From JAMXLO01 sp963776505 (GTDB taxonomy: Bacteria; Pseudomonadota; Alphaproteobacteria; Acetobacterales; Acetobacteraceae): a DNA stretch of 64,000 bases. Positions within the stretch are counted from its first letter, which is position 1. Every line of letters starts with the position of its first letter. A program made the translations under genes and the position numbers. Positions 7,268 to 17,464 of the stretch are shown in pieces. Below the pieces are notes generated by a model that worked only from the letters and a program-made list of their open reading frames with translations, did not search any database and had not been told where the DNA came from. The stretch is from NCBI GenBank assembly GCA_963776505.1, contig CAVZNH010000084.1, forward strand, positions 1 to 64,000. The letters run 5' to 3'.

Positions 7268-9392
7268 TCAGTTTTGGAGGATTTTTTGTCCTTTAATGAT
7301 GACATCGCCTGACCCCTTGATGGTTATCTGCTTGCCTTCGATGGTGATATCACCGTTCTTCTTCATCGTGATCGTCGCGGAACCGGTATTCAGCACGATC
7401 TCGTCGCCGGCGCTGATGGCGATCTTCTTGCCGACCGTCAGAGTCTCGTTCTCGCCAATGTTGGTGGAACGATCCTTGCTGACCGAAACAGTCTCGCCGC
7501 CGGCCACCGATATCGTCTGATCCTTGCCGACCGACACCGAGCGATTGGCCGCCACATCGGTCGACTGCGAAATCACCGACCGTCGTGGCCTGCACCGCAC
7601 CCACGGTGATGGTCTGCGCCGCGCCGATGGTGATCGCCTCCGCAGCACCCACCGTATGCATCCGCGCCGCCCCAACCGTCAGCGTGTCCACCAGGCCCAC
7701 GGTATGCGAGCGGTTCAGGTCGACGTTCACCGTCTCGTTCATGTGCACCGTCTCGGTGCGGTTCTTGTCGATGGTGATCGTCTCGTTGGCGTGCACCGTC
7801 TCGGTGCGGTTGTTGTCGACCGTGGTGGTCTCGTCGTGCCCCACCCAGTGCGTCGCGTCGTGCTCGGTCTGCGTCTCGAGGTCCTTCTCGGCGTGCAGGG
7901 TCACCATCTCGGACCCCTTGCGGTCCTCGAAGCGGAACTCGTTGCAGTTGGCACCACTGCCGCCCATGGACGAGTGAGTGCGCAGCCCGCTCTGCGTCTT
8001 GTTGGCCGGCAGCGCGAACGGCACCGTCATCTCGGCGTTGTAGACGGAGCCGACGACAAGCGGCCGATCGGGGTCGCCCTCCAGGAACGTCACCACGACC
8101 TCCTGGCCGATGCGCGGCAGGAACCATGTGCCGAAGCTGCGACCGGCCCAGCTCTGCGCCACGCGCACCCAGCACGAGCTGTGCTCGTCCTTCTTGCCCT
8201 GCCGGTCCCAGAAGAACTGCACCTTGATGCGGCCGTACTTGTCGGTGAAGATCTCGGACCCGCCAGGCCCGGTCACCACAGCGGTCTGCGTGCCGTGAAT
8301 GCGCGGGCAGAGCGTCTTCACCTCCGGCCGATACGGCACCGAACGCGGCGCGCAGGTGAAACGGTTGGTGTAGGTCGCCGGCTTGGCGTCCTGCGAAATC
8401 AGGCTCCAGTCCTCCGCGGTGTGCTCGACCGACGTCAGCAGGTATTCCTTGCCCTTGTTGTCGCCCTCGGCGTTGGCGACGGTGAAATACGTCCCGGCGT
8501 CGAAGCCGACACAGGCACCTTCGCCGGCGATCTCCTCGTAGGCTGCCTCCTCGTATTCGATCCGCAACTTGGTCGCGGTGTCGCCCGGGCCTTTCGCCTG
8601 ATAGCGGCCGGGATAGTCGAACATCTCGAACTTCTGCTTCGCCAGGACGGTGTTGATGGTCTTCTTGTTGGTGGTCAGCGAGGTCGACGGCGTTTCGAAG
8701 TTGTAGTCGCCGAGTGCCCACTGGCTGCTGCGGAAGTGGTAGGTGTCCTGCCATTCCCAGATGCCGCCCATCGCACCGGGCTCCGGCGAGGCCGCGATCT
8801 TGTCGTTGGCACACTTCGTCAGCCCGCGATTGTTGTCGCTGAACACCACGGTGTGGCTGTGGTCGTCGTGGAGGAAGTAGAAGTAGATGCCCTCTTCCTC
8901 CAGCAGGCGGCAGATGAAGTCGTGCGCGGTCTCGCGGTACTGCACGCAGTAGTCGCGCTTCTGGTGCTCGCCATTCAGGCGCCACGCCTTCTTGCTCACG
9001 CCGAAATCGGACAGCACCTGATCGACGATCTGCTGGACGGACTTGTCCTGGAAGATGCGGCAGTCGCTGGTGCGGGTGAGCAGCCACAAACTCGGCACCA
9101 GGCGGAGGCGATACATGCTCAGGCCGCGACCGGCCCGCTGCGTCATGGCGAACTCGGCGATGATGCCGTTCACCGGCGCGCTCAGGCCGGCGGCGTCATT
9201 CAGCCAGATGGTGGCCGCCGTGCCGAGTACGGCGTCGGGGCGGATATTCGCGTCGGTGGAGGCGAGTTCCAGGTCGAAGAAGAAGCAGGACGAAATCGCG
9301 TCACGGCCACGCAACGACACCAACAGCACGTGGTCCTTGCCCAGCACGGTATCGATGCGCAGCAGGCGGTGCTCTTGGTTGTAGGCATCCAT
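7268..9392 (-). CDS. vgrG: Type VI secretion spike protein VgrG (one frameshift)
   Basis: From ATG 9392 the product is about 705 residues once a shift near 7575 is corrected. Residues about 1-340 are the gp27-like base (LRIDTVLGKDHVLLVSLRGR; RYRETAHDFICRLLEEEGIY-type motif seen as VQYRETAHDFICRLLEEEGI). Residues about 370-460 are the gp5 OB fold (DKYGRIKVQFFWDRQGKKDE, GTWFLPRIGQEVVVTFLEGD, PDRPLVVGSVYNAEM). The conserved NEFRFEDRKGSEMVTLHAEK then leads into a long beta-prism needle built from short repeats (NRTETVHANETITIDKNRTE ...), ending QITIKGSGDVIIKGQKI. No extra enzymatic domain follows. It is the first gene of the minus-strand module, 47 bases ahead of DUF2169. The trimer forms the puncturing spike of the T6SS. 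Confidence 0.9.
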
Positions 9393-9716
9393 CGCCGAGC
9401 TCTCTATTGGTACACCGCTGAACAGACTCTTCTGTGACCCGGCCGCGCGGAAATCACGATTCCGTTATTAGGTGGTCTCGATCCTGCCCGGCGGACGCGC
9501 GGCTACCTATGAGCTGGTTCACACTTTGGGAGGCTTGATCGGATGGGCGCCATGCGCGCTGCCCGCTTGCCCCGCCAGCGCCGCATCCCCATAGTCCGGC
9601 CCATGGCCCAGGTGTATAGGCAGGCGCGAATTACCGGCCCGGCGGCTCGCTGAGCCCCGGGACCAAGCACGCGCTCCGCCCACCCCAAAAAACGGCATCA
9701 GCCGTCCGGACAAGCC
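9393..9716. other. Intergenic region between divergent vgrG and ileS
   Basis: These 324 bases separate the starts of vgrG (minus) and ileS (plus) and should hold both promoters. I see no convincing -35/-10 pair, T-box-like leader or stem-loop with a T-run. An AT-richer patch (ATTCCGTTATTAGG) lies near 9460. Confidence 0.4.
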
Positions 9717-12542
9717 ATGAACGACGCCCCCAAAGATCAGCCCCTTGGCGATCCTGCCCAACGCGACTACCGCGACACCGTCTTCCTGCCGCAGACTTCG
9801 TTCCCGATGCGCGGCGACCTGCCGAAGCGCGAGCCGCAGATCCTCGCCCGCTGGGAGCAGATGGACCTGTGGTCGCGTCTTCGCGCAGCCTCGCGCGGGC
9901 GGCCGAAATTCATCCTGCACGACGGCCCGCCCTATGCGAACGGCAACATCCATATCGGCACCGCGCTGAACAAGATCCACAAGGACGTCATCAACCGCAC
10001 CCGCCAGATGGCGGGCTACGACGCCGACTACATCCCCGGCTGGGACTGCCACGGCCTGCCGATCGAATGGAAGATCGAGGAGCAGTACCGCGAGGCGAAG
10101 AAGGACAAGGACGCGGTTCCGGTGCTCGACTTCCGCGCCGAGTGCCGCGCCTATGCGGAGCACTGGATGGCGGTGCAGATGGCAGAGTTCCGCCGTCTCG
10201 GCGTCGAGGGGAACTGGCGCGAGCGCTACGCCACGCTGGACCATCCGTCCGAGGCGGCGATCGCGGCGGAGATCTGCAAGTTCCTGCTGAACGGCGCGCT
10301 GTATCGCGGGCTGCGGCCGGTGCTGTGGTCGCCGGTCGAGAAGACCGCGCTGGCCGAGGCGGAGGTGGAGTACCACGATCATACGTCGCACACGGTGTGG
10401 GTGCGGTTTCCCGTCGTGCGGGCGGCGAAGCCCGAACTGCGAGATGCGGCGCTGGTGATCTGGACCACGACGCCGTGGACGATCCCGGGCAACCGCGCGA
10501 TCGCCGCCGGCGCGACGTTCGACTACGCGGTGCTCCACGTCGATGCGGTGGAGCCGAACTCGCACGCACGCGTCGGCGAGAAGCTGGTGGTGGCGCTGGA
10601 ACTGACGCCGCAGTTCGTCAAGGAAGTCGGCATCGCCGACGCATCACCTGGTGCACGTGCTGAAGGGCGCGGATTTGGTCGGCACCGTCTGCGCCCATCC
10701 GCTGCGCGGTCGTGGCTACGATTTCGATGTGCCTCTGCTGCTCGGCGATTTCGTCACCACCGAAGCCGGCACCGGCCTGGTGCACATCGCGCCGAACGCC
10801 GGAGAGGACGACTTCGTGCTGGGCCGCGAGCACGGACTGGAAGTGGCGGACACCGTCGGCGACGACGGCACGTTCAATGCGTGGGTGCCGCTGTTCGCCG
10901 GGCTGCACGTCTACAAGGCGCACGATCAGGTCGCCGCCAGGCTCGACGAGGCGGGCGGACTGCTCGGTCGCGGCAAGCTGGTGCACTCGTACCCGCATTC
11001 CTGGCGCTCCAGGGCGCCGCTGATCTTCCGCGCCACGCCGAACTGGTTCATCCGGCTCGACGGCCCCGAGCGCATCCGCGAGAAGGCGCTGGAGGCGATC
11101 GCGGCGACGCATTTCGTGCCGGAGGCCGGACGCACCCGGCTCGGTTCGATGGTCGCCAGCCGGCCGGACTGGTGCATCAGCCGCCAGCGCGCCTGGGGCG
11201 TGCCGATCAGCGTGTTCGTCGACAAGCGCACCGGCGAGCCGCTGCGCGATGCAGCCGTGGTCGCGCGCATCGTCGAGGCGTTCAGGTCCGAGGGCGCCGA
11301 CAGTTGGTACTCATCGCCGCCGTCGCGCTTCCTGGGCAATGAGCGCAACCCGGATGACTACGAGCAGGTGATGGACATCGTCGATGTCTGGTTCGAGTCA
11401 GGCTCGACGCATGCGTTCACCCTGGAGGCGCGCGACCTGCCCTGGCCGGCCGATCTGTATCTCGAAGGCTCGGATCAGCATCGCGGCTGGTTCCAGTCGT
11501 CGTTGCTCGAGGCCGTCGGCACGCGCGGCGTGGCGCCGTTCAAGGCAGTGCTCACCGATGGCTTCGTGATGGACGAACAGGGACGCAAGATGTCGAAGTC
11601 CCTGGGCAACGTCACCGCACCGCAGGAGGTCGCGGACAAGTACGGCGTCGATATCCTGCGGCTGTGGGTGATGATGTCGGACACGTCCGAGGATCTGCGG
11701 ATCGGTCCGGAGATCCTGAAGCAGCAGGTGGAGCTGTATCGCCGGCTGCGCAACACGCTGCGCTGGCTGCTGGGCAGCCTGGCCGGCTTCGCCGAGAGCC
11801 GAACGCGTGCCGTACGCGGAGATGCCGGAGCTGGAGAAGTGGGTGCTGCACCGGCTGGCGGAGTTCGAAGCGCGCATCCGTGCCGTCGGTGCAGAGCTAT
11901 GACTGGACCGGCGTGTATCCCGAGCTGCACAACTTCTGCGCCACCGATCTGTCGGCGTTCTACTTCGATGTGCGCAAGGACGCGATCTACTGCGATCGCC
12001 CCGACAGCCTGCGACGTCGTGCCGCGCGTACTGTGCTGGACCACCTGCATCGCTGTCTGACCACATGGCTCGCGCCGGTGCTGTGCTTCACCGCGGAAGA
12101 GGCCTGGTGCGCGCGGTTCGGCGAGCACGACAGCGTGCATCTGCAACTGTTCCCAGAGCTGCCGGCCGCGTGGCGGGACGATGCGCTGGCGGCGCGCTGG
12201 GAAACGATCCGCGCCATCCGGCGGCGGATCACCGTGCCGATCGAGGAGGCGCGGCGCGCCAACACGCTCGGTTCGTCGCTGCAGGCGTCGGTGACGCTGC
12301 CGCTGAGTGCGGCGCAGGCCGGGCTGCTGGCGGCCGATGAGTGGGCCGAGATCGCCATCGTATCGAACGTGCGGATCGTGGCGGACGAGAGCGAACCGCT
12401 GGCGACGATCAGTCCGGCACCGGGCGACAAGTGCGCGCGCTGCTGGCGCGTGCTGCCGGAGGTGGGCAAGCAGGCCGGCCATCCGGCGTTGTGCGAACGC
12501 TGTGCCGATGCGGTGGAGTCGGGACTGGTCTGTCGGGGCTGA
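9717..12542 (+). CDS. ileS: Isoleucyl-tRNA synthetase (three apparent frameshifts)
   Basis: Charges tRNA-Ile with isoleucine in the cytoplasm; essential. The corrected length is about 940 residues, normal for the bacterial enzyme. The class I signature is HIGT at residues 79-82 within GPPYANGNIHIGTALNKIHK, followed by YIPGWDCHGLPIEWKIEEQY. The editing (CP1) domain is seen around LVIWTTTPWTIPGNRAI, and KMSKSLGNVTAPQEV lies near residue 625. A C-terminal zinc motif (CARCWRVLPEVG ... HPALCERC) closes the protein before the TGA at 12540-12542. Shifts are needed near 10640, 11803 and 11895. Because the gene is essential and single-copy here, these are best read as sequence errors. It is followed by lspA, the usual partner. 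Confidence 0.93.
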
Positions 12543-12551
12543 TGGCACTGG

Positions 12552-12589
12552 CCCCCTCCCCCCGCCCCCCTCCCGCAAGGGGAGGGGGA
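12552..12589. repeat. GC-rich intergenic palindrome, copy 1
   Basis: A C-rich arm (CCCCCTCCCCCCG) and a G-rich arm (GGGGAGGGGG) around CCCTCCCGCAA form a strong hairpin in the 58-base gap between ileS and lspA. Near-identical copies occur at 39541-39571 and 49002-49039, each at a gene junction, so this is an interspersed repeat rather than an ileS-specific element. It could act as a terminator or mRNA-stabilising hairpin, but no T-run follows. Confidence 0.75.
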
Positions 12590-12600
12590 GAAACGGCGCG

Positions 12601-13098
12601 ATGACCCGCAACGGGCTTACCCTGCTGGGACTTGCGGCAGCGCTGGTCGTGCTCGTGGCCGATCAGGCCAGCAAGTGGTGGATCCTCAATGTCGTCGACC
12701 TCCCCGACATGGGCCAGATCGTCGTGCTGCCGGTCCTCAACCTGACGATGGTGTGGAATCGCGGTGTCACCTTCGGCCTGCTCACGAACTCCGGCCGGTG
12801 GAGCTACCTGCTGCTCGCGGCCGTCGCGCTCGCCGTGGTGGTCGGTCTGGTCGTCTGGCTCCGGCGTGCCGAATCGCGCCTGGTGGCGACGGCGCTCGGC
12901 GCCATCGTGGGCGGCGCAGTCAGCAACGTGGTGGACCGACTGCGCTTTGGCGCCGTGGTGGACTTCATCGATGCCCATCTCGGCGGCTGGCACTGGTACG
13001 TGTTCAACGTCGCGGATGCGGCCATTGTGTGCGGCGTCGCGGCGCTGGTGATCGACGGCCTGCTGCCGCACGGGCGAAGCGCCAGCTCCACCTCGTGA
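12601..13098 (+). CDS. lspA: Lipoprotein signal peptidase (signal peptidase II)
   Basis: Inner-membrane aspartyl protease that removes signal peptides from diacylglyceryl-modified prolipoproteins. The product has 165 residues with four hydrophobic segments (about 8-25, 40-52, 68-88, 136-155). The catalytic aspartates fall in the conserved NVVDRLRFGAVVDF (D112) and FNVADAA (D139) motifs, and LTMVWNRGVTFGLL is the conserved substrate-facing loop. The frame is intact. The ileS-lspA-lipoprotein arrangement is common in alphaproteobacteria, and the next gene encodes a lipoprotein substrate of this enzyme. Confidence 0.95.
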   Translation: MTRNGLTLLGLAAALVVLVADQASKWWILNVVDLPDMGQIVVLPVLNLTMVWNRGVTFGLLTNSGRWSYLLLAAVALAVVVGLVVWLRRAESRLVATALGAIVGGAVSNVVDRLRFGAVVDFIDAHLGGWHWYVFNVADAAIVCGVAALVIDGLLPHGRSASSTS

Positions 13099-13141
13099 CA
13101 TTCTTGCGACGCGCCCCGGTCTCCGGCTAAGAGAGCGGGCG

Positions 13142-13705
13142 ATGCCGCCCTCGAACAGACGAGTCGCGACGACTCTCGCACTGGCCGCCTGCACCGCGGT
13201 GGTTGCCGGCTGCAGCGGCGACAAGTTCGGCCGCACCCTGGGCTTCATCCACGATCCTCCCGACGAATTCTCGGTCACCACCCGGGCGCCACTGGCGATG
13301 CCGACGAGCTTCGCGCTGCCACCGCCCGACCCGGGCGCGACCCGGCCGCAGGAACAGTCCGAGCGCACCAAGGCCGAACTCGCGCTGGTGCCGCAAATGG
13401 CCCTCGGCACCCCGCCCGCCGGGAACAGCCCCGGGCAACAGGCGCTGGTGCAGGCAGCGGGGCCGCCGGCGGCGCCGGGGATCCGAACCGAGGTGGACCA
13501 GGAGGCTGCGCGCGATCAACCGTCGCCCGGCATTGGCGACAAGCTGTTGTTCTGGCGGACGCCACCAAAGCCCGGGGTCGTGGTCGATCCGCAAAAGGAG
13601 GCGCAGCGCCTGCGTGAGAACTCGGCGCTGGGCCAGAGCCAGGAGACCGGGGACACGCCGATCGTGCAGCCGAAACAGCGCGCGTGGCTGGAAGGGATCT
13701 TCTAG
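13142..13705 (+). CDS. DUF3035 lipoprotein (BamF-type outer-membrane assembly component)
   Basis: The 187-residue product starts with a basic n-region and hydrophobic core followed by a lipobox VVAGC with Cys24, so it is predicted to be lipidated. The signature PPDEFSVTTRAPLAMPTSFA and the ALPPPDPGATRPQE segment are those of DUF3035, described in alphaproteobacteria as a subunit (BamF) of the beta-barrel assembly machinery. The remainder is proline- and glutamine-rich with low complexity, ending KQRAWLEGIF. The frame is intact and follows lspA by 43 bases. The 3' end overlaps the start of the next gene by 22 bases. Confidence 0.85.
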   Translation: MPPSNRRVATTLALAACTAVVAGCSGDKFGRTLGFIHDPPDEFSVTTRAPLAMPTSFALPPPDPGATRPQEQSERTKAELALVPQMALGTPPAGNSPGQQALVQAAGPPAAPGIRTEVDQEAARDQPSPGIGDKLLFWRTPPKPGVVVDPQKEAQRLRENSALGQSQETGDTPIVQPKQRAWLEGIF

Positions 13706-14857
13706 CGATCGAAGCGGATCTGGACGTTCCGCACTTCATCCAGGTCGGCGCGGCGCCGGTGTTTCGCGGTGTCGGTCTCGGGGAACTCGTGTGCCGCTGC
13801 GGCACGGTGCTGATCGAGCGCTACCTGCCGGGCAACTTCCTCGCCATCCGCATCCAGTGCTTTCGCTGCGGCGCGGTCAGCAGCACGCCCGGACTGCCCG
13901 ACGGCGAGATCCTGCCGCGCGCGGCGGTTCCCGTCGCGGCGGCGCGCACCCCTGCCGTCACCACGACCGACATTGCCCGTGGCAGCGTGCTCGCCTGCCA
14001 GGATGCAGTCACGCGCGACTATGCACTGACCCGGCCGCGTTCGCTGCCTGATGAACCGCTGCCGCTGTCGCGCGCCGTGCTGGAGGCCGCCGCCGCGGAC
14101 TATGACCGGCTGACCGGTGGCCGGCTCGCGGAGCATGCGGCCGCCTCGCCGCCCGCCCTGGGGTCCGAGCTTGGGCCGTATCCATTCGCCTGGGGCGTGC
14201 TGCGCCTGCGCGAACGGATCGACCTGCCGGACTGGAGCTGGCGGTATCAGGATGAGGATGCGCTGGCGGCACTGCATGTCATGGCGCTGCATCATCTGAT
14301 GCTGTGCTGGGGCCAGCATCCGTTGCTGGCGCAACTGGCAGCGCCGCTTGCGCAACCTGACCGGTTCATCCGCACCGTGACCGGCTTCGCGACGGCGAAG
14401 CTGCTGTACGATGGGGGGAACCGCGTCGGGTTTTCGCCGTCGGCCAGCGACGTGGATCTGCATTTCACCACCGCGGCCGACGAACCGCTGTCACTGGCAC
14501 TGCTCGCACCGGAGCTGTTGCAGTGGCGGGAGCGGGCGCGCCGCAGCCCCGAGGTCCTGACCGCGGCGGTCGTGGATGCGCTGGCCGTCGGCGCAGGGAC
14601 GGGTGAACCGCGCCAGGCCGGGGATCGTGGTGCTGTCCGCGTCGATCTTCCAGCCGGACTTCGATCAGATGGTGGTGGACGCGATCCATGCGGCGTTTCA
14701 GGCGGTCGGGCGGCGGCACCGTGGCGTCGCGGCGGTCGCCATCGTGATGCCGAAGGTGCTGCCGATCGGCACGCCGGATCAGGTCGGCTTCGGTTACGCG
14801 TTCTATCCGATCCGCAATCCGCGTTTCTCCGGCGAGAATCCGGTTCGGCTGGGATAG
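13684..14857 (+). CDS. Conserved hypothetical protein (one frameshift)
   Basis: From GTG 13684 (GTG 13759 is an in-frame alternative) the product is about 390 residues after a shift near 14610. The N-terminal part has two CxC/CxxC-like pairs (LVCRCGTVLIERYLPGNF and IQCFRCGAVSSTPGLP) that look like a zinc ribbon. The middle is rich in aromatic and helical segments (DWSWRYQDEDALAALHVMAL, LPLSRAVLEAAAADYDRLTG), and the C-terminus reads IVVLSASIFQPDFDQMVVDA, PIGTPDQVGFGYAFYPIRNP. I do not recognise a named family. It overlaps the lipoprotein gene upstream and converges on creA. No signal peptide or membrane segment is seen. Confidence 0.7.
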
Positions 14858-14867
14858 CGGCGCCGCT

Positions 14868-15331
14868 TCACCGCGCTGCCATCGGCACGACGCTGATGCT
14901 GTTGAACGGCGAGCCATTGATCAGCTTCGTGCTGACGACGGTGTAGACCAGCACGTTCTTCTCCGCGTCGACGGCGCGATGGATCTGGAATGTCTTGAAG
15001 AACAGCGAGGCGGACGCGAAGCCGATCACCTCGGACTTCGCCAATCGCTCCGGCATGGTGACGGGACCGACCGCGCGGCAGGCGATCGAGAACCGGCTCG
15101 GGTCTTCGGCAAATCCGAGACCACCTTTGATGCCGCCCGCTTCGGCGCGCGACATGTAGCACGACACGTTGGCGACCTTGGGATCGTCGTAGCGCTCGAC
15201 AACGATCTTGTCGTCCGGGCCGAGCCAGCGAAAGCTCGTGTTGATCGAGTCGATGCGGGTCTGCGCTGCGGCGGACAGCGTGAGGGCGATCAGCAATAGA
15301 AGCTCAGAGCAGCGGCGCGCATGACGGTCAT
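14868..15331 (-). CDS. creA: CreA family protein (frameshift near the N-terminus)
   Basis: The mature part is unmistakably CreA: DSINTSFRWLGPDDKIVVER, YDDPKVANVSCYMSRAEAGG, IKGGLGFAEDPSRFSIACRA, VGPVTMPERLAKSEVIGFAS, SLFFKTFQIHRAVDAEKNVL, VYTVVSTKLINGSPFNSISV. It follows a signal peptide-like stretch LLLIALTLSAAAQT, so it is predicted to be periplasmic. ATG 15331 (MTVMRAAALS) is the natural start but lies one base out of frame with the rest; a single indel near 15300 joins them. The function of CreA is not established. It converges with the preceding gene with a 10-base gap. Confidence 0.85.
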
Positions 15332-15435
15332 CCTGATGGTCTGAATGCGAGACTAGGCTGCATCGCCGGGGACAAGAACTGGACGCTGCGCACGGTTTGC
15401 CGCACGCTGATGCGTTGTCGCTTCCGGAGGCCAAC

Positions 15436-17128
15436 ATGAGCCATCGCCCGACCGTCTATGGTACGCGTCACGCGGTTTCCGCCGGTCACTACCTCGCCGC
15501 ATCGGCCGCGTTCTCCATCCTGGAGGCAGGCGGCAACGCGATCGATGCCGGCTGCGCGGCGGGCATCGCGCTCGGCGTGCTGCAGCCGGACCTGGTGAAC
15601 GTCGCCGGCGTCGCACCGATCATGATCCGGCTGGCGAACGGCCAGGTGGAGAGCATCGCCGGTCTCGGCTGGTGGCCGAAGAAGCTGCCCGCCGACATCT
15701 TCATGCGCGAGCACGGCGGCAAGATCCCCGACGGCGTGCTGCGCACCGTCATTCCCGCGGCGCCCGATGCGTGGATCACCGCGCTGCGGCGTCACGGCAC
15801 GATGCGCTTCGCCGATGTCGCGTCGTATGCGATCCGCTATGCCGGCGAGGGCTTCGCGGTGTATCCGCTGCTCGCCGTCTCGATCGCCGCGCACGAGCAC
15901 GAGTACCGGCGCTGGCAATCCAACACCGCGATCTTCCTGCCCGGCGGGCGCGTGCCGCAGTCGGGGGAGAAGTTCGTGCAGTCGGATCTGGCGCGCACGC
16001 TGCAATACATGGCCGACCAGGACCGCGCCGCCGGTGCCGACCGCGAGGCCGGGCTGCGCGCGGCGCACGATGCGTTCTATCGCGGCGACATCGCGCGCGA
16101 GATCGTCCGCTTCCAGCAGCAGGAGGGCGGCTATCTCTCGCTGGATGACCTCGCCGAGTATCAGTCGCGCATCGAGCCGGTGGTGCGTCGGCCCTGGCGC
16201 GGCCACGAGGTGATCACCTGCGGCCCGTGGTGCCAGGGGCCAGCGCTGCTCGAGGCTCTGGCGCTGCTGGAGCGCGTCGGCATCGCCGATCTGCCGCACA
16301 ATTCGGCCACCTACCTGCACCGCATCGCCGAATGCGTGAACCTGGCGATGGCGGACCGCGAGTATCATTTCGGCGATCCGGCGTTCGTCGATGTGCCGAT
16401 CGAGCATCTGCTCGATCCGGCGACCATCGCCCGCCGCGCCTCGCGCGGTGCGCGACGACCGCGCGTTCGGCGAGATGCCGGCGCCGCTCGACCGCACCAA
16501 CCTGCCGCATCTGGCCAGCGCGGCGGAGATGCCGAAGGTGGAGGCGGATACGTCGTATTGCTGCGTGGTGGATCGCTGGGGCAATGCGTTCAGCGCCACG
16601 CCGTCGGATGGCTCGGGCAATGTGCCGGTGGTGCCGGGCCTCGGCATCACGCCGTCGGGGCGCGGTTCGCAGAGCCGGCCCGATCCGCGGCATCCCGCCG
16701 GCGTCGCGCCCGGCAAGCGGCCGCGTCTCACGCCCAATCCGGCGATGGTGGTGACCGCGGCGGGCGGGGTGATGCCGTTCGGCACGCCGGGCGGCGACGT
16801 GCAGACCCAGGCCATGCTCCAGGTGATGCTCAACATCTTCCAGCACGGCATGGAGGTGCAGGACGCGATCGAGGCGCCGCGCGTCGCCAGCTATTCGTTC
16901 CCCTCGTCGTTCGCGCCGTTCGAGTATTTCCCGGGGCGGCTGGCGGTCGAGGGACGGATCGATCCCGCGGTGCGGGCCGATCTCGCGGCGCGCGGGCACG
17001 ATGTGAAGGCGTGGCCGGAGTGGACCTGGCTCGCCGGGTCGGTCGAGGCGGTGCTGTCCGATCCGCGGACCGGGATGATCGCGTCGGGCGCCGATCCGCG
17101 ACGGCCGGCCTACGCGATCGCGATCTGA
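15436..17128 (+). CDS. Gamma-glutamyltransferase family protein (one frameshift)
   Basis: The joined product is about 563 residues, from ATG 15436 to TGA 17128, with a shift near 16440. The N-terminal GTRHAVSAGHYLAASAAFSI and ILEAGGNAIDAGCAAGIALG motifs, and the small-subunit start EADTSYCCVVDRWGNAFSAT, are typical of the Ntn-hydrolase GGT family. The Thr in DTSY would be the autoprocessing nucleophile, and GSRGSQ-like GRGSQSRPDPRHP plus PNPAMVVTAAGGVMPFGTPG follow. No signal peptide is evident, unlike classical periplasmic Ggt, so a cytoplasmic GGT-like hydrolase or acylase is likely. Substrate unknown. Confidence 0.85.
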
Positions 17129-17284
17129 GGGCTAGGCGACGCTGGAATCTGCGTGGGGTGACGCGCTGATCGGCGTATAAGACGGCGATGATTTCAGGTA
17201 TCGACTCGGGCTCGGGAGGACCAGCTTGGCGTGCCCGCGCGGGGAGACGCCTGGGCGTGGCCGCGGGGACCCTCAAGGATTTCA

Positions 17285-17398
17285 CCACGGAGAAGGCAGG
17301 GAGGGCCACGGAGGGCCACGGAGAAGGTAAGATTGCGCTTCGCGCGAAGCGCCAAATGCTTTCTCCGTGGCCCTCCGTGGCCCTCCGCGTCCTCCGTG
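17285..17398. repeat. Tandem and inverted repeats in the ggt-mutL intergenic region
   Basis: The 336-base gap 17129-17464 carries direct repeats of GGAGGGCCACGGAG (17299-17326) and, after a small internal hairpin (GCGCTTCGCGCGAAGCGC), their inverted copies CTCCGTGGCCCTCCGTGGCC (17362 onward) to CCTCCGTG at 17398. Folded, this makes a hairpin with arms of about 40 bases. No gene is supported here. Confidence 0.8.
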
Positions 17399-17464
17399 TT
17401 CAAGTCTTGCTTGCCTACCCGCGGCACCGGCGCCGTTACATTTGCCCGGCGCAGGTCTGAGCGC

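Noticed and set aside
7524..9437. A 637-codon open frame on the plus strand across vgrG
   Set aside because: It is the antisense of a clear VgrG gene and its translation is His/Arg/Gly-rich low complexity, an artefact of high GC.
12552..12589. Rho-independent terminator after ileS
   Set aside because: The hairpin is strong but no T-run follows, and near-identical copies elsewhere show that it is an interspersed repeat.
17285..17398. CRISPR-like array in the ggt-mutL gap
   Set aside because: There are only two or three short direct repeats without spacers of even length, and they are arranged as an inverted repeat; no cas gene is present in the window.
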